The notes under the pieces were generated by a model. That model was given only the letters and a program-made list of their open reading frames with translations, searched no databases and was not told where the DNA came from. This document shows, in pieces, positions 35,876 through 44,445 of a stretch of DNA of 64,000 nt. This DNA comes from Acidobacteriota bacterium. GTDB taxonomy: Bacteria; Acidobacteriota; Terriglobia; Terriglobales; Acidobacteriaceae. The DNA lies in contig JAJXYY010000033.1 of assembly GCA_021780315.1 (NCBI GenBank), positions 124,001 through 188,000 on the forward strand, written 5' to 3'. A program made the position numbers and the translations under genes. The stretch's first letter is position 1; every line of letters starts with the position of its first letter.

Positions 35876-36822
35876 GCCGGATATACGAAGCACTTCAAAA
35901 AGCAGAGTCTGACCGCAAACTGGACCGGAGTGAACTGGACCAGGTATTGGCGGAGCCTGAGCCGCTGCGACCGGTGATGGTGCAGACGGCGGTGGCCGAG
36001 GTCGAGGAAGCCGGGCCAGTGGTTGCGGTGGTCGAGCCGACTCGGGAGGCGTACGAGCCTGAAATTGTTCGCACCGGGCTGACCTTCTCGAACGTTGCGC
36101 GCTACGCGTGGACGCCAGATGTGGATCGGCTGCCGGCCTTGCAGGAACGTGGCCCTGGCGTGGAGCAGTTTCGCAGCCTACGATCTCGCATCTATGAGTT
36201 GCGCGATATCAAGCCGTTGAAGTCGATCCTGATCAGCAGTGGATTGCCGCAGGAAGGCAAAAGCTTTGTGGCGATGAATCTGGCGATCAGTCTGTCGCGC
36301 CACAAGAGCAGCAAGGTGCTGTTGATTGATGGCGATATGCGGCGTTATACGCTGCACCAGATGCTGGGTACGGAGGCGCATCCGGGGTTGGCGGACTATC
36401 TGTCAGGCAAAGCGACGATGGTTGAGGTGATGCAGCGGATGGCAGAGAGTTCGGAAGGAACGAAGGGAGTGGTGGCCAATCTGGCGAACCTGACGTTTAT
36501 TCCGGGTGGCAACGGCGGGGATAAGGCAGCCGATTTATCGGGCAATCCGCGGTTTGCTGAGTTGGTGGAAGCTGTTTCACCGTATTTTGATTGGATTGTG
36601 GTGGACTCTTCTCCAGTGCTTCCGGTGTCGGACGCAGTGAACCTGGCGCGGGCCTGTGATGGTGTTTTGCTGGTGGCCCGGTCGGGGGTGACGAAGTATC
36701 CCGTGGCGCAACGGGCGCAGAGTGAGTTGAAAGCGTCGAACATACTTGGGTTTGTGCTTAATGCAGTGGCAAACCCACCCCAGGTTGGAAGTTACTACGG
36801 ATACGACGCAGAGACTGAGTAA
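35872..36822 (+). CDS. CpsD/CapB-type tyrosine autokinase (XrtA system)
   Basis: 316 residues. A variable N-terminal part (about 1-95) is followed by a P-loop kinase of the BY-kinase type: Walker A SGLPQEGKS (about 122-130), Walker A' VLLIDGDMRR, Walker B WIVVDSSPVLP. The C-terminus YYGYDAETE carries only three tyrosines, fewer than in the usual Tyr cluster. The membrane activator is the separate Wzz-like protein at 33402. Its phosphorylation cycle regulates polymerisation and export. Confidence 0.9.
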   Translation: MSRIYEALQKAESDRKLDRSELDQVLAEPEPLRPVMVQTAVAEVEEAGPVVAVVEPTREAYEPEIVRTGLTFSNVARYAWTPDVDRLPALQERGPGVEQFRSLRSRIYELRDIKPLKSILISSGLPQEGKSFVAMNLAISLSRHKSSKVLLIDGDMRRYTLHQMLGTEAHPGLADYLSGKATMVEVMQRMAESSEGTKGVVANLANLTFIPGGNGGDKAADLSGNPRFAELVEAVSPYFDWIVVDSSPVLPVSDAVNLARACDGVLLVARSGVTKYPVAQRAQSELKASNILGFVLNAVANPPQVGSYYGYDAETE

Positions 36823-36845
36823 CTGCACGCGGAGCGATTGACACG

Positions 36846-38222
36846 ATGATACGGCTGTTCAACGTGTATTACCCAACACGTTCTATTGTTTTGCTTTTGT
36901 GCGAAGCACTGATTGTCAGCGGAAGCTTTCTGCTGGCGACGTTGCTGGTTGAAGGGCCTGACACTTACCTGGTGCTGAACTACGAGTATGGCGCAGTGAA
37001 GATTCTTGCGCTGACGGTGCTGACCCTGCTGTGCTCGTACTATTTTGATCTGTATGAGCCGCAGCGCATCTCGGCTCGCTGGGAGATCTACTTTCGGCTG
37101 CTGCTGGTGCTGGGATTTCTGTCGTTTCTTTTGTCGGGGATCATCTATTTTTATCCAGCGGCGGATATAGCCCATAACGTACTGCTGCTGGGGCTGATTT
37201 TTCTGACTGTGGCCATGGTTGGATGGCGCAGCGCGTATGGATGGATCATCGGGCAGAAGATCTTCCGGGAGCGGGTTTATGTTCTGGGCAACGGAGAGCG
37301 GGCCCGGACGGTGGTGGAGATACTCCGTAGCCGCAATGATGCGGGTATGGAAGTGGTCGACTGGGATGATAGCGCATCTGAGAAGGCGGATCGCCGCGAC
37401 GCATACGCGACGGCGCTGGCCAGTTTTCAAGGGCCTCGTCCGCCGGTGGACCGGGTGATTGTGGCATTGGAAGATCGCCGGGGCGAGTTGCCGGTTCGAG
37501 AGTTGCTGAAGTGCCGGTTCAACGGCATTGTGATTGAAGAGGCGGGGCCGCTGCTGGAACGGTTGACGGGCAAACTGCACCTGGACAGTCTGCGTCCGAG
37601 CAGCTTTATTTATAGCGAAGGCTTCCGGGTGAAGCCTTCGCAGCAGATTGCGCGGCGTTTGGTGTCCACGCTGACAGCGGCGTTTGGGCTGCTGCTGTTT
37701 TTGCCATTCTTTCCGTTTGTGGTGCTGCTGGTCCGGCTATCGTCTTCCGGGCCGATCTTCTTTCGGCAGACGCGGGTGGGACTAGCGGGCGAGAATTTTA
37801 CGGTATTCAAGTTCCGGACGATGCGCACCGATGCGGAGGCGGCGGGTGCGAAGTGGGCGACCAAGAACGACCCACGGGTGACGCGGGTGGGGATGTTCAT
37901 GCGTAAGACGCGGCTGGATGAAGTTCCTCAGCTTTGGAACGTGCTGCGGGGAGATATGGGATTTGTGGGACCACGCCCGGAGCGACCGGAGTTCGTGCCG
38001 ATGCTAGTGGAGAAGATTCCATATTTTGAGCTGCGACACATGATTCGTCCCGGTCTGACGGGATGGGCGCAAGTGCGGTTTGGCTATGGCGCGACGATGG
38101 CGGAGGCCCGGGAGAAGCTGGAGTTTGACCTGTACTACATCAAACACATGTCGCTGGGGCTGGATCTGCTGATCATGTTTGAGACGGTCAAGACGATCTT
38201 GCGCCGGCAGGGAGCACAGTAG
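36846..38222 (+). CDS. Polyprenyl glycosylphosphotransferase initiating repeat-unit synthesis (TIGR03013-like, EpsB family)
   Basis: 458 residues. About four or five N-terminal membrane helices are followed by a nucleotide-binding-like region (YVLGNGERARTVVE) and the catalytic bacterial sugar transferase domain (about 265-455: FFRQTRVGLAGENFTVFKFRTMR, RKTRLDEVPQLWNVLRGDMGFVGPRPERPEF, RPGLTGWAQV). The enzyme transfers sugar-1-phosphate from a UDP-sugar to undecaprenyl phosphate, the first step of repeat-unit assembly. It is the last gene of the export operon and is followed by a strong terminator. Confidence 0.95.
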   Translation: MIRLFNVYYPTRSIVLLLCEALIVSGSFLLATLLVEGPDTYLVLNYEYGAVKILALTVLTLLCSYYFDLYEPQRISARWEIYFRLLLVLGFLSFLLSGIIYFYPAADIAHNVLLLGLIFLTVAMVGWRSAYGWIIGQKIFRERVYVLGNGERARTVVEILRSRNDAGMEVVDWDDSASEKADRRDAYATALASFQGPRPPVDRVIVALEDRRGELPVRELLKCRFNGIVIEEAGPLLERLTGKLHLDSLRPSSFIYSEGFRVKPSQQIARRLVSTLTAAFGLLLFLPFFPFVVLLVRLSSSGPIFFRQTRVGLAGENFTVFKFRTMRTDAEAAGAKWATKNDPRVTRVGMFMRKTRLDEVPQLWNVLRGDMGFVGPRPERPEFVPMLVEKIPYFELRHMIRPGLTGWAQVRFGYGATMAEAREKLEFDLYYIKHMSLGLDLLIMFETVKTILRRQGAQ

Positions 38223-38271
38223 CCAGCCTGTGCGAGAGTGGTTTCGCTGGAGCGTCTGGGATGTGCAGACG

Positions 38272-38318
38272 CCGCAGCGCACCCCCGTGAGGTGTGCGCT
38301 GCGGCATGGTGTGTTTTT
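38272..38318 (+). terminator. Rho-independent terminator of the export operon
   Basis: CCGCAGCGCAC pairs with GTGCGCTGCGG across a ten-base loop, followed after ten bases by TTTTT. It also lies just after the convergent activator gene and may serve both. Confidence 0.85.
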
Positions 38319-38335
38319 GAGCCATCCCTGTAGAT

Positions 38336-39439
38336 CTAGTAGATACGGGTACGGGAGGTAAGCGCTGGCTTGAGCGTCCTCTCATCAGTCTTTTTGAGCA
38401 TCTGAGGGATGCGGATGGGTCGAGGTGGAACCTCTGGCATGCCTGCTTCGCTGAGCTTATAGAGGAGCGACCGGTAGCTGATCTGGAGCCATTTTGCGGT
38501 CTTCTGGCGGTTCCAACTATTTGCCTGGAGGACTTTGAGGATGATCTGGCGTTCGAGGTCCTGAGTTGCCTGCTTGGTGATGCGCTTGAGCGAGACGGGC
38601 TCGTTGAGGTCGATCTCGGTGGTGATGCCTGAATTGCTGCGGGCTGCGTCCGGCATCATCTCTGCTACGAGGGCCTCTTCACTGCCAATCAGGACGTAGC
38701 TACGGATGAGATTTTCGAGTTGCCGGATGTTTCCTGGCCAGTGATAGGCCTGCATGAGCCTGACGGCGCTTTTTGAGAGGAGCTCCGGGGTATGGTTGAA
38801 GGTCTTGGCATAGTGCTCGATGAAGTAATCGATCAGCACGGGGAGGTCGGCAATTCTTTGCCTCAGGGGTGGAAGATTAATCGTCACGGCATTGATGCGG
38901 AAGAGGAAGTCCAACCGGAAGGTTCCCTCTTCGACCTGGCTGCGGAGGTCTCCGTTGGAGGCGGAGACGAGGCGGGTGGCGATGGAACGAGGTTCATGTC
39001 CACCGACGCGTACGAAGGTTCCATCCTGGAGGACCTGCAGGAGTTTGGATTGGACGGCAATATCGAGGCTACCGACCTCATCGAGGAAGAGGGTCCCCTG
39101 ATGAGCCTGCTCAACGCGCCCCAGCTTGGTGGTCATGGCTCCGGTGAAGGCACCTTTTTCGTATCCAAACAGCTCAGTTTCCAGGAGGGAGCTGGGAATT
39201 GCAGGACAACTGACCTTTACCAGGGCCCCTCTGGAGCGCATGGAAAGCGCGTGGAGGAGGCGGACGGCAATCTCTTTGCCGGTACCACTCTCTCCTTGAA
39301 TCAAGACGGGGACATCGGTCTCGGCGACGCGCTCGAGTTTATTTCGGACGGCCAACATTGCGGCTGTTTTCCCGAAGATGATGTCGAGAGGCGGCAGACT
39401 GGACAACGCGGCGGACTCGTTATTGTGGACCAAGGTCAT
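38336..39439 (-). CDS. Sigma-54-type AAA+ activator without a receiver domain
   Basis: 367 residues. The central AAA+ domain begins almost at once: Walker A GESGTGKE (about 49-56), GAFTGA loop (about 95-100) that contacts sigma-54, Walker B TLFLDEVG, and the WPGNIRQLENLIRSY region. A Fis-type helix-turn-helix is at the C-terminus (ILKVLQANSWNRQKTAKWLQISYRSLLYKL). There is no N-terminal sensor, so activity must be controlled by abundance or by a partner. It lies between the export operon and the divergent second activator. Confidence 0.9.
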   Translation of the reverse strand: MTLVHNNESAALSSLPPLDIIFGKTAAMLAVRNKLERVAETDVPVLIQGESGTGKEIAVRLLHALSMRSRGALVKVSCPAIPSSLLETELFGYEKGAFTGAMTTKLGRVEQAHQGTLFLDEVGSLDIAVQSKLLQVLQDGTFVRVGGHEPRSIATRLVSASNGDLRSQVEEGTFRLDFLFRINAVTINLPPLRQRIADLPVLIDYFIEHYAKTFNHTPELLSKSAVRLMQAYHWPGNIRQLENLIRSYVLIGSEEALVAEMMPDAARSNSGITTEIDLNEPVSLKRITKQATQDLERQIILKVLQANSWNRQKTAKWLQISYRSLLYKLSEAGMPEVPPRPIRIPQMLKKTDERTLKPALTSRTRIY

Positions 39440-39913
39440 GTTTTCCTATCAAGATCGACAGCGGAGCAAGTGTATAGCGATAGTTGACATGCACGTTAGC
39501 TTCCATTGTGGTTTGAGTTGGAAAGGATTCACTGACTCTTATGGTCCATTGCTGGGGCTTGGGTTGGTTTGATATTTGTAACCGCATGTTTATCAGTATT
39601 CAAAGGGTCACGGCGAAAAAAATTACCGAGGTAACATTTCAAAAATAATGAAATTTTCTCTACTGGCAGTCAGTATCACCATGTAAGCTTGCAATACTTG
39701 AAGTGGAAAAGAGAAAACCTTTATCACTTTTGTCGGCAAAACTATTACCATCTTGGACAAGGTTCGGTCCGGCCCTGCTGTAGCAGTGGAGATACGAGAC
39801 GATTTCGATTTTGAGGTTGCAGTCGCAGTCGAGGGTTAATTGAGAGGATTCTTAGGAGTTCTCGAGCACCACCATTTTGGGCGAAGACCCTATTTGGTGC
39901 AACTGAGGTATTT
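39440..39913. promoter_or_regulatory. Divergent control region of the two sigma-54 activators
   Basis: 474 bases, AT-richer than the surroundings and without a gene. The stretch 39866-39900, just before the start at 39914, can fold into a hairpin (GCACCA...GGG-loop-CCC...TGGTGC), which may affect translation of the downstream activator. I found no confident promoter boxes. Confidence 0.45.
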
Positions 39914-41344
39914 ATGTCAGCTACATTGTCTTATCCCATGTCTGCTTTGAAGACGCCGACTTCACGTCGCGCTCAGGTTTTGATACTGGAGCCGGATCTC
40001 GCGGTTTTGGACTATCTACGTTCCACGTTGACGGACAAGTATTCGTTGAGTCTTTTTTCGGATGAGCAGATGTTGCTGGACCGTCTGGAGCAAGGGGGAG
40101 ACGCTGACCTGGTGTTGCTGGCGCTGCATGCGAACCGCGATCCTATTCCATTGTTGACTCATATTCGTTGCTCGAAGCCGCAGCTACCGGTGGTGGTTCT
40201 GTCGTGCTCGGCGGAGCTGTCCGATCTGGAGATGGTGATTCGTCTGGGCGTTCGTGCGATTGTGATGAAGCCGTTTCTTGGCAGCGACGTAGAGAGCGCG
40301 ATCGAGGAGCATCTGACGCTGGCTGCGGATAACAAGATCGCGACGGACACGATGCGGGAGATTCCGCTGAATGAGACGCACTCGTTTGTGCGGTCGAGCA
40401 AGCGGATGCGGGATCTGGAATCGCAGGCTTCTCTGGTGGCCAGGGCAGATATTCCAATTCTGATTCTGGGCGAGAGCGGGACGGGTAAGGAGATTCTGGC
40501 GCTGTATACACACAAGATGTCGGCGCGGAGTTCGAAGATATTTTTGAAGGTGAACTGTGCCGCGGTTCCGGCTGATCTTCTGGAGAGCGAACTGTTTGGG
40601 TACGAGCAGGGGGCTTTTACCGGGGCGGTGAAGACGAAGCCGGGCAAGTTCGAGATTTGTACGGGTGGGACGATCTTTCTGGACGAGATTGGCGAAATGC
40701 CGGCGATACTGCAAGCGAAGCTGCTGCAGGTGCTGCAGGATGGCACGTTTTCACGACTGGGCAGCCGTTCTCCAATGAAAGTTGACGTTCGGGTGATAGC
40801 CGCGACGAACATCAACATGAAGGAGGCGATGGCGAACAAGACGTTCCGCGAAGATCTTTACTATCGCTTGAACGGGTTCACGTTGAGCATTCCACCTTTG
40901 CGGGAACGCAAGGATGAAATTCCGGTATTGTCGGAATATTTTATGCGCAAGGGCGCAAAAAGGTATGGGCGGGACCCGCTGGTTTTTTCTGACTCGTTGA
41001 TGGATGCACTGGTTGGGCATCAATGGCCGGGCAATTTGCGTGAGTTGGAAAATGTTGTTAACCGGTATCTTGTACTTGGCGATGAACGCGCTATTCTCAA
41101 TGAGCTAAGCTCTTTGGACGAAAGCGAGACGGCGTCTGACGCACCGTCTGAGTCCTCGGGCGGACCGGGGCTGAAGGCGCTGGTGCGTAATTTGAAGGGC
41201 GAGGCGGAATCTGCGGCGATCGCACAGGTACTGGAGGGAACAGGATGGAATCGGAAGGCAGCGGCAAACGACCTGCAAATCAGTTACAAGGCCCTGCTGT
41301 ACAAGATCAAGCAGTACGATCTGTCGCCACAGAATCGCGCGTAG
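39914..41344 (+). CDS. NtrC-like sigma-54 activator with degenerate receiver domain
   Basis: 476 residues: receiver-like domain (about 18-140), AAA+ domain (about 155-385; GESGTGKE, GAFTGAVKTK, TIFLDEIGEMP, WPGNLRELENVV) and C-terminal Fis-type HTH (VLEGTGWNRKAAANDLQISYKALLYK). In the receiver the expected phospho-acceptor Asp is Ala (DLVLLALHAN), and the acidic pair at the start is ILEPD; the switch Ser and the Lys of MKPF are kept. Phosphorylation by a histidine kinase is therefore unlikely. Context suggests control of the XrtA/exopolysaccharide genes (inference). It is related to the neighbour at 38336. Confidence 0.9.
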   Translation: MSATLSYPMSALKTPTSRRAQVLILEPDLAVLDYLRSTLTDKYSLSLFSDEQMLLDRLEQGGDADLVLLALHANRDPIPLLTHIRCSKPQLPVVVLSCSAELSDLEMVIRLGVRAIVMKPFLGSDVESAIEEHLTLAADNKIATDTMREIPLNETHSFVRSSKRMRDLESQASLVARADIPILILGESGTGKEILALYTHKMSARSSKIFLKVNCAAVPADLLESELFGYEQGAFTGAVKTKPGKFEICTGGTIFLDEIGEMPAILQAKLLQVLQDGTFSRLGSRSPMKVDVRVIAATNINMKEAMANKTFREDLYYRLNGFTLSIPPLRERKDEIPVLSEYFMRKGAKRYGRDPLVFSDSLMDALVGHQWPGNLRELENVVNRYLVLGDERAILNELSSLDESETASDAPSESSGGPGLKALVRNLKGEAESAAIAQVLEGTGWNRKAAANDLQISYKALLYKIKQYDLSPQNRA

Positions 41345-41349
41345 CAAGT

Positions 41350-41850
41350 GTGAACGGCGAGGGGCCTGAGTTGGGTGAGAGCTATCGGGTGGTGATCCGC
41401 TACGAGGACCATGCTGTTCGAGGATTTGCAGAGGCGAGTGAGCTAGGGACGTTTGAGCAACTGCTCCGAAACGAACCACCGTCGGTACTGCGTTCGATTC
41501 GACTTCGACTGGTTGATACGGAGACGGTGGAGGATATTCCGACGAAGAACGCAAAGGCGATCTTTTTCGTGAAGACGTTTGATGGTGATTTACGGCATCG
41601 AGCGCTTCATTTTCATGAGAATGCGCCGATTGTGCCGGGGTTGTGGGTGCGGGTGTCGTTTCATGATGGGGAAGTGATTGAAGGCATCATCAGCAATGGT
41701 CGTGACTTTGTGCTGGAGCATGGTTTTTTCATGATGCCGACCGATCCGAATGGCAACAACCAGCTGATTTATGTTTTGAAAGACAGGCTGCAGGACTTTC
41801 ATGTGCTGGGGATGCGGAATAAGCCGAAGATCTTTTCGGTCAGTCAGTGA
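41350..41850 (+). CDS. Uncharacterised protein downstream of the activator
   Basis: 166 residues from the GTG at 41350; the same frame is open back to an ATG at 41245 that would overlap the activator gene by 100 bases, so the start is uncertain. The conserved-looking part starts YRVVIRYEDHAVRGFAEA and includes KAIFFVKTFDGD, GLWVRVSFHDGEVIEGI and QLIYVLKDRLQDFHVLG. It looks like a mostly beta-strand domain with a FHDGE/EG core that might resemble PilZ- or SH3-like folds, but I do not recognise the family. It is probably co-transcribed with the activator and ends before a strong terminator. Confidence 0.65.
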   Translation: MNGEGPELGESYRVVIRYEDHAVRGFAEASELGTFEQLLRNEPPSVLRSIRLRLVDTETVEDIPTKNAKAIFFVKTFDGDLRHRALHFHENAPIVPGLWVRVSFHDGEVIEGIISNGRDFVLEHGFFMMPTDPNGNNQLIYVLKDRLQDFHVLGMRNKPKIFSVSQ

Positions 41851-41866
41851 TACGTCTTCTGAACTG

Positions 41867-41906
41867 AACAATGGCCTGAGTCTTTGGATTCAGGCCATTG
41901 TTGTTT
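41867..41906. terminator. Bidirectional terminator between convergent genes
   Basis: AACAATGGCCTGA (41867-41879) is the exact complement of TCAGGCCATTGTT (41890-41902), with a ten-base loop and a short T-rich tail. It lies between the + gene ending at 41850 and the - gene ending at 41926. Confidence 0.85.
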
Positions 41907-41925
41907 GCGGAGATAGGATTGCGGT

Positions 41926-42870
41926 TTAGCTCTTTGCTTCCTTGCACCATGCGATCGTGCGTTCGAGACCGAAGGCGAGGTCTGCGACGACCTGATATTG
42001 GAAGGCCTGCTGGGCGAGGGAGATATCTGCGACGGAGTGCTTGATGTCGCCTTCGCGCTCGGGGGCGAGGTTTAGGGTGCCGGTGTAGCCGGTGATGCGC
42101 TTGATCTCGTCATAGGCCTGTAGCAGGGTGATACGGCGGCCTGTGGCGACGTTGAAGACCTTGCCTGAGACGTGAGCGGCGGGTGCCCTGGCTGCGAGCA
42201 GGTTGGCGCTGACGACGTTGTCGATGTAGGTAAAGTCGCGGCTGGTGGAGCCATCGCCGAAGATGGTGGGAGTTTGGCCGGCGAGCATCTGGGAGATGAA
42301 CCGGGCGAGGACGCCGGAGTATTGCGAGGATGGGTCCTGGCGGGGTCCGAAGATGTTGAAGTAGCGGAGAGAGACGGTCTCCAGACCAAAGACTCGGGCG
42401 TAGCTGGCGAGATATTGCTCGCCGGCGAGCTTTTGGACGGCGTAGGGGGAGATGGGGCCGGGGAGCATAGCCTCGGTTTTGGGCAGGATGGGATCGTCGC
42501 CATACGCGGCCGAGGAGGCAGCGTAGAGGAGGCGCTTGACGCCAGCGTGGCGCGCGGCTTCGAGGACGTAGAGGGTTCCGTTGAGATTGGGTCCGTGGGT
42601 GCCGATGGGGTCTTCAACAGACTTCGGAACTGAGGGGATGGCCGCTTCGTGGAAGACGAGATCGACGCCGTGACAGGCGGATGCGAGGGCGTCTCGGTCG
42701 AGGATGTCGGCTTGACGAAAGTCGATCTGGGACTGGATGGCTTCGATGTTGGCGGGAGAACCGGTGCTGAAGTTATCGAGGCCGCGTACGGTTGCGCCTT
42801 CGGCGAGTAGAGCGCGGGCGATACTTGAGCCGATGAATCCTGCTACTCCTGTAACTAATGCGGTGGCCAT
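41926..42870 (-). CDS. NAD-dependent sugar-nucleotide epimerase (WbpP/GalE-like SDR)
   Basis: 314 residues. An extended SDR: Rossmann motif GVAGFIGSS (about 8-16), ASSAAYG and the catalytic YxxxK in SPYAVQK, then SLRYFNIFGPRQDPSSQY and SRDFTYIDNVV. The pattern fits UDP-GlcNAc/UDP-Glc C4-epimerases of the WbpP type. It probably makes a UDP-galactose- or UDP-GalNAc-type donor for the polymer. Together with the 6-dehydrogenase at the left edge it could give a galacturonic-type sugar (inference). Confidence 0.88.
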   Translation of the reverse strand: MATALVTGVAGFIGSSIARALLAEGATVRGLDNFSTGSPANIEAIQSQIDFRQADILDRDALASACHGVDLVFHEAAIPSVPKSVEDPIGTHGPNLNGTLYVLEAARHAGVKRLLYAASSAAYGDDPILPKTEAMLPGPISPYAVQKLAGEQYLASYARVFGLETVSLRYFNIFGPRQDPSSQYSGVLARFISQMLAGQTPTIFGDGSTSRDFTYIDNVVSANLLAARAPAAHVSGKVFNVATGRRITLLQAYDEIKRITGYTGTLNLAPEREGDIKHSVADISLAQQAFQYQVVADLAFGLERTIAWCKEAKS

Positions 42871-43191
42871 GGGACTCCGATAAATATGTGGTGGACTGTC
42901 GTACTAAGGCTAACGCAGTTGATGGGTGTTCGCATCCCAAGAAGGGTCGACTTCTGTGACATTGACATAGGGGTGCAAGGAGGCTAACTGCAGGAGATGC
43001 GGGTGAAGGATTCCAGGGTAACAGGATAGCCGGAGCCGACGTTGTGCTGCCCACAGGTTGACGGTGCCGACAGCGGGATGACGCAGTTTCGGGCACTACC
43101 AGAAAGTGGGAGTGTAGCGAATTATTTGAGCAGGTAGATTTGGCGGAGGCCAGGCGGTAAGCGAGACTTACAAGGGGTACGTTTTCACGGG
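42871..43191. promoter_or_regulatory. Divergent intergenic region
   Basis: 321 bases between the epimerase and the diguanylate cyclase genes. No gene or obvious repeat; it should hold both promoters. Confidence 0.35.
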
Positions 43192-44433
43192 ATGGTATCA
43201 ACCTCACTTCATGACGTTGTCGCGCAGCAGATAGAACGGCTCTCGCTGAAGAAGTTTCAGTGGCTGGTATTTCCTGCGCAATTGGAGCAGCGATTTGAGC
43301 GTGATACGTGTGGCTACCGTTCGGCACGGTTATGGATCGAAGGCTTAGTTGCGATCGTTTTATTCAACGTACTGCTGCTGGCAAATCATCTGCTGATCCC
43401 GTCGGTCTCCTGGCGTGCCGTGCTGCTGCGATCGGCGATTGTTACGCCGGTATCGCTACTGGTGAATATCGGGATGCTGTTCAATCCCAGCCGGGTGTAT
43501 CGCGAGAGCAGCATTGCATTTGCTTCGTGCGTGATCTGCTTTACGCACCTATATCTGGAACGAGGCGGCAGTGCAATTGCGCCGACGTTTGCACAGGTGG
43601 GAGTGATTGTCACGGTGTTGTTTGCAACGGTGGTGATGCGACTGCAGTTCTTCTATGCGCTTTGGGCCTCGCTGGTGATGATGGCTGGCGACGTGGTGTA
43701 TGTGCTGACGGACAGTCTACTCGTGCCGGAAGAGAAGGTTTTTGGATTAAGCCTGACGATGTGCGCGGTTGCGATCACGATGATGGCGAACTACAGTCTG
43801 GGTCGAGAGGAGCGGCTGGGATATCTATTGCGGTTGCGTGGGGAGATGGACGGCGCGGTTCTGGCATTGGATAACGAAGAGCTGCAACGGATATCCAATC
43901 TGGATGCACTGACCGGGATTGCGAATCGTCATGCGTTTGAGCGGGAGTTCCATCATCTGTGGAACGCAGCGATCGAGACTCAGAGTCCGCTTTCGGCTGT
44001 GTTGATTGATGTCGATCACTTCAAGAAGCTGAACGATGTGAGCGGACACCTGTATGGGGACAAAGTGTTGAAGAGGGTTGCGACGTTGCTGACGCAGGCG
44101 CTGCGGAGTAAGGACGATTTTGCGGCTCGCTTTGGCGGCGAAGAGTTTGTGGTGCTGCTGCCGGGTACGGGGCCGGCGGGGTCTTTGCTGCTGGCGGAGC
44201 GGATACGTAAGCTGGTGGAGGTGGCGGGCTCGCCGGTGGTCGAGACGGCCAATACCGATGCGATGTCGGTGTGGACTACGGTAAGCTGCGGGGTTGCGAC
44301 TGTCTGGCCTACGCAGTCAAGCAGCAAGGAGCAACTGCTGAACTCTGCAGATCAGGCGCTGTACCAGGCCAAGAGCAATGGACGGAACTCCGTGTGCTGC
44401 TGCGATATGGCACTGGTTGGCGACGAGCAGTAA
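43192..44433 (+). CDS. Membrane diguanylate cyclase (GGDEF domain)
   Basis: 413 residues. Six or so membrane helices (about 45-210) are followed by a GGDEF domain (about 240-400) with LDALTGIANR, DVDHFKKLND and the active-site motif GGEEF. It should make cyclic di-GMP from two GTP. The product-inhibition site normally reads RxxD a fixed distance before GGEEF; here it reads RSKDD, with Arg one residue too far, so feedback control may be weak. Cyclic di-GMP commonly stimulates exopolysaccharide production, which fits the location. The signal sensed by the membrane part is unknown. Confidence 0.9.
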   Translation: MVSTSLHDVVAQQIERLSLKKFQWLVFPAQLEQRFERDTCGYRSARLWIEGLVAIVLFNVLLLANHLLIPSVSWRAVLLRSAIVTPVSLLVNIGMLFNPSRVYRESSIAFASCVICFTHLYLERGGSAIAPTFAQVGVIVTVLFATVVMRLQFFYALWASLVMMAGDVVYVLTDSLLVPEEKVFGLSLTMCAVAITMMANYSLGREERLGYLLRLRGEMDGAVLALDNEELQRISNLDALTGIANRHAFEREFHHLWNAAIETQSPLSAVLIDVDHFKKLNDVSGHLYGDKVLKRVATLLTQALRSKDDFAARFGGEEFVVLLPGTGPAGSLLLAERIRKLVEVAGSPVVETANTDAMSVWTTVSCGVATVWPTQSSSKEQLLNSADQALYQAKSNGRNSVCCCDMALVGDEQ

Positions 44434-44445
44434 GTTGCCAGGCTG

